Assembly (NCBI GenBank): GCA_900472605.1
Contig: UCJD01000047.1
Location: 1-40,190, forward strand
Source of the DNA: Hyphomicrobiales bacterium
GTDB taxonomy: Bacteria > Pseudomonadota > Alphaproteobacteria > Rhizobiales > Rhizobiaceae
DNA length: 40,190 bases
Reading direction: 5' to 3'
Numbering within the stretch: the stretch's first letter is position 1; every line of letters begins with the position of its first letter. Below the pieces are notes generated by a model that had not been told where the DNA came from, searched no databases, and was given only the letters and a program-made list of their open reading frames with translations. Made by a program: the position numbers and the translations under genes. Positions 25,400 through 32,549 of this stretch are shown piece after piece.

Positions 25400-25689
25400 T
25401 CATTGGACAGATCGACTGATATCCCGGTGAGGGTATGCAGCCTTGAACTGCGCCATCATCGCGCTGGCCTGCTGCAGCACACGTTCTGTCTTTTTAGATT
25501 ATCGCGAGCAAGCTCGTCGGCATTGACCCGCATTGCTTCCGCCATGCTGGCCGACATCATGGCAAAGCGATCTTCGCCATAAACCAGTGCCTCCTGGGAC
25601 GCTGTTTCAAGCCATCGGGCGAAATCGACGATGATCTCTTCCCGTTGATCGATACCAACGCTCTTGATGATGTTGATATTCTCTTCCAT
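25400..25689 (-). pseudogene. Small hypothetical helical protein with a frameshift in an A-run
   Basis: From the ATG at 25689 the frame gives MEENINIIKSVGIDQREEII, VDFARWLETASQEALVYGED and AMRVNADELARDNLK, an all-helical protein. After this it changes to NVCCSRPAR and stops at 25456. Restoring one A in the AAAAA run at about 25495-25500 continues as TERVLQQASAMMAQFKAAYP, then HRDISRSVQ and a stop at 25400-25402. That extension is also helical and looks genuine, making a 96-residue protein. I do not recognise the family. It lies between hsp20 and usg on the same strand. The lesion may be biological or a homopolymer error. Confidence 0.6.
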
Positions 25690-25783
25690 GCAGGCGTCAC
25701 TCCATACGCAATCGGCGCTCACACCGAGTTCAACGCCTCGGGCGGTCGATGAGCTAGGAAGCGGAAAAATCAAATTCAAGAGT

Positions 25784-26056
25784 TCATTGAGGCTTGAACT
25801 CGCCCTCGACACGGCGCCATTCGTTCGGTCCAATCAGACGCTGGTGTGTATAGCGGACGGAGTGCAGCGGTCCGTCGAGGCTGTCGCGCCAGAAGTCCAG
25901 GAACTTGCGCATTTCGGGAAAATCAGGTGCGAGATCGTAGTCCTGCCAGACGTAGGTCTGCAGGACGGATTCAAAATCGGGAATGCGGTAGAGGATATGC
26001 GCCGTGGTCAGTCCATAGCCGTTGAGCTGACGCTCGAAATCCGACGAGAATTGCAT
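25784..26056 (-). CDS. usg: Usg family protein
   Basis: A 90-residue protein that fits the Usg family closely: DFERQLNGYGLTTAHILYRI, PDFESVLQTYVWQDYDLAPD, FPEMRKFLDFWRDSLDGPLH and SVRYTHQRLIGPNEWRRVEG. The family is widespread in alphaproteobacteria and has no proven function (the name comes from an upstream-gene designation elsewhere). GGAG lies about seven bases before the ATG. It is divergent from groES, so its promoter lies in the same 274-base regulatory region as the CIRCE element. This raises the possibility of heat-responsive expression. Confidence 0.88.
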   Translation of the reverse strand: MQFSSDFERQLNGYGLTTAHILYRIPDFESVLQTYVWQDYDLAPDFPEMRKFLDFWRDSLDGPLHSVRYTHQRLIGPNEWRRVEGEFKPQ

Positions 26057-26124
26057 GCTTCATCTCCGTTTCATGACATTGCGAGGGTGACGTAAAATTT
26101 TGCAGTGATCAATGGCTTTCTAAG

Positions 26125-26153
26125 CTTGCGGAGTTTTTTATCGTTTTCTTTCA
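26125..26153 (+). promoter_or_regulatory. Candidate RpoH-type promoter P1 for groESL
   Basis: CTTGCG (26125-26130) and CTTTCA (26148-26153) are 17 bases apart. The CIRCE element begins six bases downstream, the usual arrangement in which HrcA binds near the transcription start. The -10 match is only partial. Confidence 0.4.
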
Positions 26154-26158
26154 GCATG

Positions 26159-26185
26159 TTAGCAGCAAGCTGGATCGAGTGCTAA
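26159..26185 (+). promoter_or_regulatory. CIRCE operator (HrcA binding site) upstream of groESL
   Basis: The right arm GAGTGCTAA (26177-26185) is a perfect CIRCE half-site. Exactly nine bases before it, TTAGCAGCA (26159-26167) matches six of nine positions of the left arm TTAGCACTC. The 9-N9-9 geometry and the position 146 bases before groES support HrcA-controlled repression of this chaperonin operon. The degenerate left arm could mean weaker repression. Confidence 0.85.
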
Positions 26186-26202
26186 TTTTTCCTATTCACC
26201 CT

Positions 26203-26231
26203 CTTGAAATCGAAAAATCTCGAAAATAAAT
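26203..26231 (+). promoter_or_regulatory. Candidate promoter P2 for groESL
   Basis: CTTGAA (26203-26208) and ATAAAT (26226-26231) are 17 bases apart. The first fits the sigma-32 -35 and the second resembles a sigma-70 -10 (also readable as TTGAAA/TAAATT). It lies downstream of CIRCE and about 100 bases before the groES ATG, so transcripts from it would lack the operator in RNA. Confidence 0.4.
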
Positions 26232-26330
26232 TTTGCACGCGAACGCTCCGATGAGGTTCGCCCCATCCGGATTGGTCACCCGGTCCGGCAGGAGATTTTG
26301 CGTCATCTTTTTTGTCCAATGGAGGAAAAC

Positions 26331-26645
26331 ATGTCGTTCCGACCGCTTCATGATCGCATTCTTGTCCGTCGGGTTGAATCCCAGGAAAAGACCAAGGGCG
26401 GGATCATCATCCCGGACACTGCCAAGGAAAAGCCGCAGGAAGGCGAAGTTGTCGCCGTCGGTCCTGGCGCGCGCAACGAGGCCGGCCAGATCCAGGCGCT
26501 GGACGTCAAGGCTGGCGACCGCATTCTGTTTGGCAAATGGTCCGGCACCGAAATCAAGATCAACGGCGAAGATCTGCTGATCATGAAGGAAAGCGACGTC
26601 CTGGGCATTATTGAAGCTCAGGTCGAGCAGAAGCAGGCTGCGTAA
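26331..26645 (+). CDS. groES: Co-chaperonin GroES (Hsp10)
   Basis: A 104-residue co-chaperonin that caps the GroEL ring during protein folding in the cytoplasm. MSFRPLHDRILVRRVESQEK opens the beta barrel. GGIIIPDTAKEKPQEGEVVA contains the mobile loop with the hydrophobic IIIP contact to GroEL. VGPGARNE and LFGKWSGTEIKINGEDLLIM follow, and the end is SDVLGIIE. GGAGGA (26321-26326) precedes the ATG by four bases. It is the first gene of groES-groEL (52 bases to groEL) under the CIRCE element and probably RpoH. Rhizobia usually have several groESL copies and this may be an accessory one. Confidence 0.97.
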   Translation: MSFRPLHDRILVRRVESQEKTKGGIIIPDTAKEKPQEGEVVAVGPGARNEAGQIQALDVKAGDRILFGKWSGTEIKINGEDLLIMKESDVLGIIEAQVEQKQAA

Positions 26646-26697
26646 TCACGCATTACAGCCTATCAGTCAAAAAGCTGCCTATCGAAGGAGTGAACAA

Positions 26698-28326
26698 ATG
26701 GCTGCGAAAGAAGTCAAATTCAACACCGATGCCCGTGAACGTATGCTTCGTGGGGTCGATGTCCTTGCCAACGCCGTGAAGGTCACGCTCGGCCCAAAAG
26801 GCCGCAACGTTGTCATCGACAAGTCCTACGGCGCACCGCGCATCACCAAGGACGGTGTTTCGGTCGCCAAGGAAATCGAACTTGAAGACAAGTTCGAAAA
26901 CATGGGCGCCCAGATGCTGCGCGAAGTCGCGTCTAAGACCAATGATCTTGCCGGCGACGGCACCACCACCGCAACTGTCCTCGCCCAGGCAATCGTCAAG
27001 GAAGGCGCCAAGGCGGTTGCTTCTGGTATGAACCCGATGTACTTGAAGCGCGGCATCGATATCGCTGTGGATGCAGTCGTTAAAGAGCTGAAATCCAACG
27101 CCCGCAAGATCACCAGCAATTCCGAAATCGCCCAGGTCGGCACTGTATCGGCCAACGGCGATGAGGAGATCGGCAAGTATCTCGCTGAAGCGATGGAAAA
27201 GGTCGGTAATGAAGGCGTCATCACTGTCGAGGAAGCCAAGACCGCCGAGACCGAGTTGGAAGTCGTCGAAGGCATGCAGTTCGACCGCGGCTACCTCTCG
27301 CCCTACTTCGTGACCAACCAGGACAAGATGCGGGTCGAGTTCGAGGACCCCTATATCCTCATTCACGAAAAGAAGCTGTCGAACCTTCAGTCCCTGTTGC
27401 CGGTCCTCGAAGCCGTCGTGCAGTCCTCTAAGCCGCTGCTGATTATCGCGGAAGATGTCGAAGGCGAGGCGCTCGCAACGCTCGTCGTCAACAAGCTGCG
27501 CGGTGGTCTAAAAATTGCTGCCGTTAAGGCTCCGGGGTTCGGCGATCGCCGCAAGGCGATGCTCGAAGACATCGCCATCCTGACCGGCGGCACCGTCATC
27601 TCCGAAGACGTCGGCATCAAGCTTGAGAACGTCACGCTCAACATGCTTGGCCGAGCCAAGAAGGTGGCGATCGAGAAGGAAAACACGACGATCATCGATG
27701 GCGTCGGTTCCAAGGCCGAGATCGACGGCCGCGTGGCCCAGATTCGGGCGCAGATCGAGGAAACCACCTCCGACTACGATCGCGAAAAGCTGCAGGAGCG
27801 GCTTGCCAAGCTTGCCGGCGGCGTCGCCGTAATCCGCGTCGGCGGCTCGACCGAAGTCGAGGTCAAGGAGAAGAAGGACCGCGTCGATGACGCACTTCAT
27901 GCAACGCGCGCAGCCGTCGAAGAGGGCATTCTGCCGGGCGGTGGTGTTGCGTTGTTACGGGCCGTCAAAGCACTCGACAATCTTGCAACCGCCAACCAGG
28001 ATCAGAAGGTTGGCATCGAGATCGTCCGCCGCGCTATCGAAGCCCCGGTGCGCCAGATCGCTGAGAATGCCGGCGCCGAAGGCTCCGTCATCGTCGGCAA
28101 GCTGCGGGAGAAAACGGACTTCTCTTTCGGCTGGAATGCGCAGACCGGCGAGTACGGTGACCTCTACGCGCAGGGCGTCATCGATCCTGCCAAGGTCGTC
28201 CGCACAGCACTCCAGGACGCGGCATCTGTTGCCGGTCTCTTGGTCACGACGGAAGCGATGATCGCCGATAAGCCCAAGAAGGACGCCGCCGCCGCCCTAC
28301 CTGCCGGCGCTGGGATGGACTTCTAA
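26698..28326 (+). CDS. groEL: Chaperonin GroEL (Hsp60)
   Basis: A 542-residue group I chaperonin ATPase. Family landmarks are all present: VTLGPKGRNVVIDKSYGAPR, KDGVSVAKEIELEDKFENMG, GDGTTTATVLAQAIVKEG (nucleotide site) and GYLSPYFVTNQDKM (apical domain entry). EEGILPGGGVALLRAVKAL in the equatorial domain follows later. The C-terminus is ALPAGAGMDF, lacking the repeated GGM tail of most GroEL proteins. GAAGGAG (26684-26690) lies seven bases upstream of the ATG; an in-frame start inside groES has no such site. It forms the folding chamber with the preceding GroES. The altered tail suits one of several paralogues. Confidence 0.98.
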   Translation: MAAKEVKFNTDARERMLRGVDVLANAVKVTLGPKGRNVVIDKSYGAPRITKDGVSVAKEIELEDKFENMGAQMLREVASKTNDLAGDGTTTATVLAQAIVKEGAKAVASGMNPMYLKRGIDIAVDAVVKELKSNARKITSNSEIAQVGTVSANGDEEIGKYLAEAMEKVGNEGVITVEEAKTAETELEVVEGMQFDRGYLSPYFVTNQDKMRVEFEDPYILIHEKKLSNLQSLLPVLEAVVQSSKPLLIIAEDVEGEALATLVVNKLRGGLKIAAVKAPGFGDRRKAMLEDIAILTGGTVISEDVGIKLENVTLNMLGRAKKVAIEKENTTIIDGVGSKAEIDGRVAQIRAQIEETTSDYDREKLQERLAKLAGGVAVIRVGGSTEVEVKEKKDRVDDALHATRAAVEEGILPGGGVALLRAVKALDNLATANQDQKVGIEIVRRAIEAPVRQIAENAGAEGSVIVGKLREKTDFSFGWNAQTGEYGDLYAQGVIDPAKVVRTALQDAASVAGLLVTTEAMIADKPKKDAAAALPAGAGMDF

Positions 28327-28336
28327 ATGATCATTG

Positions 28337-28365
28337 GGGCTCGCCTCGCCGCCAGAGGCGAGCCC
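28337..28365 (+). terminator. Hairpin after groEL
   Basis: GGGCTCGCCT (28337-28346) and AGGCGAGCCC (28356-28365) form a perfect 10-bp stem with a 9-base loop, ten bases after the groEL stop. Only TTCTC follows, not a true T-run, so it may terminate weakly or protect the 3' end of the groEL message. Confidence 0.65.
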
Positions 28366-28380
28366 TTCTCGAGGAAAACT

Positions 28381-28611
28381 ATGAGCTTGCCGTCGAAAGA
28401 AGATGCGCGCCTGTGCGCGAGCGTGATGAGGGAGATCGTTGAACAGCGACAGCTGAGGGGCAATCACCAAGCGATTGCGACGCTGACCATCATGGTCGCG
28501 AAGCTATTTAATAAGGGCATTCGCGAACGGCAGGTTCTTTTGGCTGAAGCACACCGTGCTGCTGACACGGAACTCTTTGGCGATGGGACCGACCCGGCCG
28601 TAGAGCTGTGA
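28381..28611 (+). CDS. Small hypothetical protein downstream of groEL
   Basis: A 76-residue helical protein (SLPSKEDARLCASVMREIVE; QAIATLTIMVAKLFNKGIRE; VLLAEAHRAADTELF). The start is taken at the ATG at 28381 because GAGGAAA lies five bases upstream; the frame extends to an ATG at 28327, but that would cross the groEL hairpin. There is no recognised domain. It lies 15 bases beyond the hairpin and may be read through from groESL, so its level could rise on heat shock. Confidence 0.6.
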   Translation: MSLPSKEDARLCASVMREIVEQRQLRGNHQAIATLTIMVAKLFNKGIRERQVLLAEAHRAADTELFGDGTDPAVEL

Positions 28612-28759
28612 CACTCCCTTTCGCCAGGCCTGCGGCTTCAACACCTCCAGCGTGTCATTGATGTTTTGAGAAACCCAAATATAACGGAAAAGCATCTTTC
28701 AACGACGATGATGCGCGCGCTCCGGCCCGGATCACGCTAACAGTTCTGAAAGATGAGTT

Positions 28760-30202
28760 ATGCCGAAACGAAAAGCGCCAGCGGTTGTCAGCACAGGCAT
28801 CACAGGATTGAACGAAATTCTGCGTGGTGGTCTGCCGGCATCCAATCTCTATATGCTGCAAGGCGCTCCGGGCTCCGGAAAGACGACAGCAGCGCTACAG
28901 TTCCTTCGCGCCGGGGTGGAAGCGGGAGAGAGCTGTATTTACGTGACACTGTCGCAAACGGCGGCAGAGCTTGAAGCCATTGCTGTCTCACACGGCTGGA
29001 CACTCGATGGCATTCGGGTCGAAGAACTGTCGACATCCGGCTCGGTCAGCGAAGCCGATGACCAGAGCATATTTCTGACCGCCGACCTCAGGCTCGACGA
29101 GACGCGAAAGGCGATCGAGGCAGCTATCGAAGAACACAAGCCGCGGCGCCTTGTTTACGACTCCCTCCTCGAAATCCGCCTGATCACCGGTGACTCCCCG
29201 AGGTTTCGTCGCGAACTGATCGGTTTCAAGTCCTTTCTGGCCAAGCGCAACGTCGTCGCACTTCTCCTTGACACACAGACAACCGGCTATGACCGCAGTG
29301 GCGAGGAAGTAGAGGGTCTTGCTCATGGGGTCATCCGTTTCGACAAGTCACTGGAGGAGTACGGCGCTGTGCGACGTCGCGTGGAAGTATCCAAGATGCG
29401 CGGTGTCCCCGTTGCCGATGGCTATCACGACATGGCGATACGGGAAGGTGAAGGGGTCATCGTTTTTCCTCGCATTATGCCCAATACTGCGTCGGAGACC
29501 ACCAAGCCGCAACTGATCAAGTCAGGTGTCGCAGCGCTCGACGACATGTTTGGCGGCGGCCAGGAGGCTGGAACCACGACGCTGGTCATAGGACAGTCGG
29601 GCACTGGCAAGTCGACCATGTCGTCACTCTATGCGACCGCAGCACTCGACCGCGGCGAGAGCGTCGCGCTATTCTTGTTCGAAGAGAGGCTGGAAACGTT
29701 CTTCCGCCGGTCGGAAGGCCTGGGAATGCAGCTTCGGCAGTTCCATAAGGATGGAAAGCTCATTCTGCGGGATTTCAATCCGAACGAAATCTCACCGGGT
29801 GAATTTGGTCAAATCGTCCAGGACGCGGTGACGCAGAACAAAGTCCGCGTCGTCGTCATCGATAGTCTGACCGGCTATCTGAACTCGCTACCGCATCGGG
29901 AAAAGGCGGTCCGCGACATCCAATCCCTTCTCAAATTCCTGGCTCGTTCGGGCGTGCTGACGATGCTGATTGTCGCTCAGCACGGCCTGATCGGTCAGAA
30001 TGTCGGCATCGACGTAGATGTCAGCTTCCTCGGCGACACCGTGCTCCTGCTGCGGATCATGGAGCATGAGGGTCGGCTGCGCCGCAACATCACCGTTGTC
30101 AAAAAGCGCCACGGTCCACATGACCTCAACATCCAGGAACTGCTGATAGAAAGCGGCAGCGTCAGCGTCGTTTCCTACAACCCCCTTCCTGACCCGAAAT
30201 GA
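28760..30202 (+). CDS. KaiC-like double-domain ATPase
   Basis: A 480-residue protein with two RecA-type KaiC domains. Domain 1 has Walker A GAPGSGKTT (35-43) and Walker B RLVYDSLLEI, but where KaiC carries paired catalytic Glu it reads YVTLSQT. Domain 2 has Walker A GQSGTGKST (278-286), keeps FLFEERLETF, and has Walker B VVVIDSLTGY. In the KaiC phosphosite loop, the segment DVSFLGDT (about 420-427) keeps Ser422 at the place of Ser431 but has Phe for Thr432 and Ile for Thr426. It overlaps the HWE kinase gene by four bases (ATGA at 30199). It is cytoplasmic and probably an ATP-driven signalling switch. No kaiA or kaiB gene is in the window. Confidence 0.85.
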   Translation: MPKRKAPAVVSTGITGLNEILRGGLPASNLYMLQGAPGSGKTTAALQFLRAGVEAGESCIYVTLSQTAAELEAIAVSHGWTLDGIRVEELSTSGSVSEADDQSIFLTADLRLDETRKAIEAAIEEHKPRRLVYDSLLEIRLITGDSPRFRRELIGFKSFLAKRNVVALLLDTQTTGYDRSGEEVEGLAHGVIRFDKSLEEYGAVRRRVEVSKMRGVPVADGYHDMAIREGEGVIVFPRIMPNTASETTKPQLIKSGVAALDDMFGGGQEAGTTTLVIGQSGTGKSTMSSLYATAALDRGESVALFLFEERLETFFRRSEGLGMQLRQFHKDGKLILRDFNPNEISPGEFGQIVQDAVTQNKVRVVVIDSLTGYLNSLPHREKAVRDIQSLLKFLARSGVLTMLIVAQHGLIGQNVGIDVDVSFLGDTVLLLRIMEHEGRLRRNITVVKKRHGPHDLNIQELLIESGSVSVVSYNPLPDPK

Positions 30203-31248
30203 ATGAAACGCCGAGTGAACTGGATTGGGTGCTCATACTTGCCCCGTTTCGCAAGGATGCCGACTACATCGCGGCGTCCTTGCAGGAGCAAAACGTCGCA
30301 GTCAGGCAAGGCCAGATTGGCGAGGATTTGACTGAAAATCTGGCGCTTTCGCCGGGCGTCATCCTCATCACCCATGAGGCGCTGAGCCCGCCCGTCGTCG
30401 CAACCATTGGCGATCATCTCGCCGGCCAGCCTGATTGGTCCGAAGTCCCAATCCTGGTCCTGCTTGAGCGCGCGGCTCCCGTTGGACAGATCCGCACTCA
30501 GCTTCAAAACGCCTGGCCGAGCGCTCGCCTCCAATTCTATACACGCCCAGTCGCGCGACTGGAGCTGGCCAATAGCATCCAGACCAATCTGCTCGTCCGG
30601 TTGCGCCAGAAACAGGTGCGCGATGCCATTGAGCGCGAGGTCGAGCTGCGGCTGGAGCTCAATCATCGGATTAAGAACATTCTTGCCAGCGTCACCTCGA
30701 TCTTTCAAATGACGCGACGCGGCGCGTCTACGGTTGATGAGCTTGCGGCAGATTTCACAGGCCGGCTTCGTGCTCTGTCCGACGTCCACACCGCAGTGTT
30801 CGAAGCAGGCGGAGACGAAATCTCACTGTTATCCGTGATTGCAGTAACCGTCGCACCCTATAACGGTGAGAGCTTGACTCGGATCAATATTGCCGGCCCG
30901 GACCTCCTTGTCGGACGGATCGCTGCGACAACCATCGCCCTTTGCCTCCACGAACTGACGACGAATGCCATCAAGTACGGCGCCCTGTCTCAGGGCGACG
31001 GCAGCGTCAACATTGCCTGGTCCGTTTCGGAGGAAGATCCGCCCGTGTTTTCAATGAACTGGATCGAATCGGGCGGCCCCAAAGTCGTTCAACCGACGCG
31101 GCAGGGCTACGGCACAAAATATGTTCGCTCGGCTCTCGCCTCGCTGTTGGGGGCAGCGCCGACGATCACGTTCGATCGTAATGGGTTTCGCTGCCACGCC
31201 GCTGGTCCGCTGGCAAGACTTGTGCGGCAGTCGGCGGAAGCTGCTTGA
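30199..31248 (+). CDS. HWE histidine kinase with N-terminal pseudo-receiver-like domain
   Basis: A 349-residue kinase. Residues about 1-130 resemble a receiver fold (DWVLILAPFRKDADYIAASL; GVILITHEALSPP; VPILVLLE; FYTRPVARLELA). The site of phosphorylation reads ITHEAL without the usual Asp, so it is a pseudo-receiver. The HWE/HisKA_2 helix is RLELNHRIKNILASVTSIFQ with His156, followed by an ATPase domain: CLHELTTNAIKYGALS (N box, Asn256), SMNWIESGGP (W-x-E) and QGYGTKYVRS. It shares a four-base overlap with the KaiC-like gene and is followed by a receiver gene after 136 bases. The KaiC-like protein may control its activity, as KaiC does SasA in cyanobacteria; that is inference. Confidence 0.85.
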   Translation: MNETPSELDWVLILAPFRKDADYIAASLQEQNVAVRQGQIGEDLTENLALSPGVILITHEALSPPVVATIGDHLAGQPDWSEVPILVLLERAAPVGQIRTQLQNAWPSARLQFYTRPVARLELANSIQTNLLVRLRQKQVRDAIEREVELRLELNHRIKNILASVTSIFQMTRRGASTVDELAADFTGRLRALSDVHTAVFEAGGDEISLLSVIAVTVAPYNGESLTRINIAGPDLLVGRIAATTIALCLHELTTNAIKYGALSQGDGSVNIAWSVSEEDPPVFSMNWIESGGPKVVQPTRQGYGTKYVRSALASLLGAAPTITFDRNGFRCHAAGPLARLVRQSAEAA

Positions 31249-31384
31249 TACAGTATCCGTTATCGGAAGGGTTAAACACCTTACTGAAGACATTCCCGAA
31301 CCTGGCGGATCATATTCGTACGAGAGACGTTATCATACTCTTGGACCATTTTATCTGCCTGGAAATCATGATGGAGCGTTGGGG

Positions 31385-31747
31385 ATGGGTGGCAACGGTA
31401 TAACGGTCCTTGTCGTGGAGGACGAGGCTCTCGTTCGGATGGATATTGCGCTATTGCTAGAGGACGAAGGTTTCCAGGTGCTGGAAGCATCGAACGCCGA
31501 CGACGCCATCAGCCTGCTCGACGCACATCCGGAGGTTCGTCTTATGTTCACCGATATCGATATGCCTGGCAGCATGGATGGCTTGAAACTTGCGGCCGCG
31601 GTTCGAGATCGATGGCCACCAGTCAAGATCATCGTGACATCGGGTCATCGCCACATGAGCGATGATACCCTTCCGATCGTCGGCCGCTTTTTCAGTAAGC
31701 CCTATGATCCGTCACGTGTGATTCATGCGATACGCGAAATGATCTAA
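31385..31747 (+). CDS. Single-domain response regulator
   Basis: A 120-residue CheY-like receiver without an output domain. It has ITVLVVEDEALVRMDIALLL (acidic pocket), RLMFTDIDMPGSMDG (phospho-accepting Asp), VKIIVTSGHRH (switch Thr/Ser region) and FSKPYDPSRV (conserved Lys). The open frame continues far upstream without receiver pattern; the ATG at 31385 is chosen because GGAG lies eight bases before it and homology starts there. It is on the same strand as the KaiC-like/HWE genes, 136 bases after the kinase, and is the likely phosphate acceptor for that kinase. It is a close relative of the receiver at 23394. Confidence 0.85.
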   Translation: MGGNGITVLVVEDEALVRMDIALLLEDEGFQVLEASNADDAISLLDAHPEVRLMFTDIDMPGSMDGLKLAAAVRDRWPPVKIIVTSGHRHMSDDTLPIVGRFFSKPYDPSRVIHAIREMI

Positions 31748-31868
31748 CACGATGACGTCCTACGCTGATCGAGACCGTCAAGCCAGGGATGCCGATGCTA
31801 GCAACTGCGCAATCGCAACCGACCACCAGGATGCCTGATGCCATCATTACCTCGACGGCGAGCAAGAC

Positions 31869-32075
31869 TTACTGGCCTTTGGTCGCCGACGGCCAATCGT
31901 TTGAGGGCTCGTCGATCTGATGATCTGGGATCTCCATCGTATCACGAAGCTGGGCAGATTCCTTCTCGATCATGTAGATCACCGCGGATCTCTCGGCACC
32001 TTTAGCGACGAGCTCACCGATCAACGCGTGCAGCCTCGGTTTGACCTCCTTCAAAATGTTCTGGTTGTCACTCAT
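31869..32075 (-). CDS. Small hypothetical helical protein
   Basis: A 68-residue acidic protein (MSDNQNILKEVKPRLHALIG; ERSAVIYMIEKESAQLRDTM). The ATG at 32075 is chosen because GGAGGA lies just upstream; an ATG eight codons earlier has none. No domain is recognised. It lies 48 bases after the response regulator gene of the LOV-kinase cluster on the same strand, and its convergent neighbour is the receiver of the KaiC-like cluster. Confidence 0.6.
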   Translation of the reverse strand: MSDNQNILKEVKPRLHALIGELVAKGAERSAVIYMIEKESAQLRDTMEIPDHQIDEPSNDWPSATKGQ

Positions 32076-32123
32076 CAATTCCTCCCATTTTTGCTCCATG
32101 TTGGCCGACGCTCCTCCTGGGTC

Positions 32124-32549
32124 TTAGCCAAACCGCTTCCCTGCATTCGCATCATCCGCCAGAACCAGACTTGCGGGCGGCGACCCACTCTCGTCGCCTC
32201 CGACGATTGCGGAAATGTAAGTCAGGGCATTTTTCATTCCGTTCATCGTGTAAGGCTTTTCAATTGCACCAAGGGCGCCGGCAAACCCTTCGGGGATCTT
32301 TTTAATATTACCGCTCACGAAGACATAGGGAATGCCCGCCGCTGCTAATTCACGACCCACGTCGATCCCGGTCGGGCCATCCATGAGATGGATATCGACG
32401 AATGCGAAATCAGGCTTCGACGCGTTCATCTGCTCGCGCGCCTGGATGCTGCTCATGGCGAGGCCTGTAACCTGATGGCCCGCCATCTCCACCTCGCTTT
32501 CAAGCTCCATGGCGAGCAGCATTTCGTCTTCGACGATCATAACTTTCAA
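32124..32549 (-). CDS. Single-domain response regulator paired with LOV kinase
   Basis: A 141-residue receiver: MKVMIVEDEMLLAMELESEV, then FAFVDIHLMDGPTG with the phospho-accepting Asp, IPYVFVSGN and GAIEKPYTM (Lys). A 25-residue tail follows that is Ser/Asp-rich. The start codon is TTG, overlapping the stop of the LOV kinase gene (CATTGA), with GGAG eight bases upstream. This coupled arrangement argues that the two form a kinase-receiver pair. Single-domain receivers paired with HWE/HisKA_2 kinases in rhizobia commonly shuttle phosphate to other proteins. Confidence 0.88.
   Translation of the reverse strand: MKVMIVEDEMLLAMELESEVEMAGHQVTGLAMSSIQAREQMNASKPDFAFVDIHLMDGPTGIDVGRELAAAGIPYVFVSGNIKKIPEGFAGALGAIEKPYTMNGMKNALTYISAIVGGDESGSPPASLVLADDANAGKRFG

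Noticed and set aside
26653..27366. 237-residue minus-strand frame across groES and groEL
   Set aside because: It mirrors the strongly biased codons of groEL; antisense frames in such genes are common artefacts.
28612..31870. Complete Kai clock (kaiA or kaiB)
   Set aside because: Only the KaiC-like ATPase is present; no thioredoxin-like KaiB or KaiA sequence was seen, so a circadian oscillator is not claimed.
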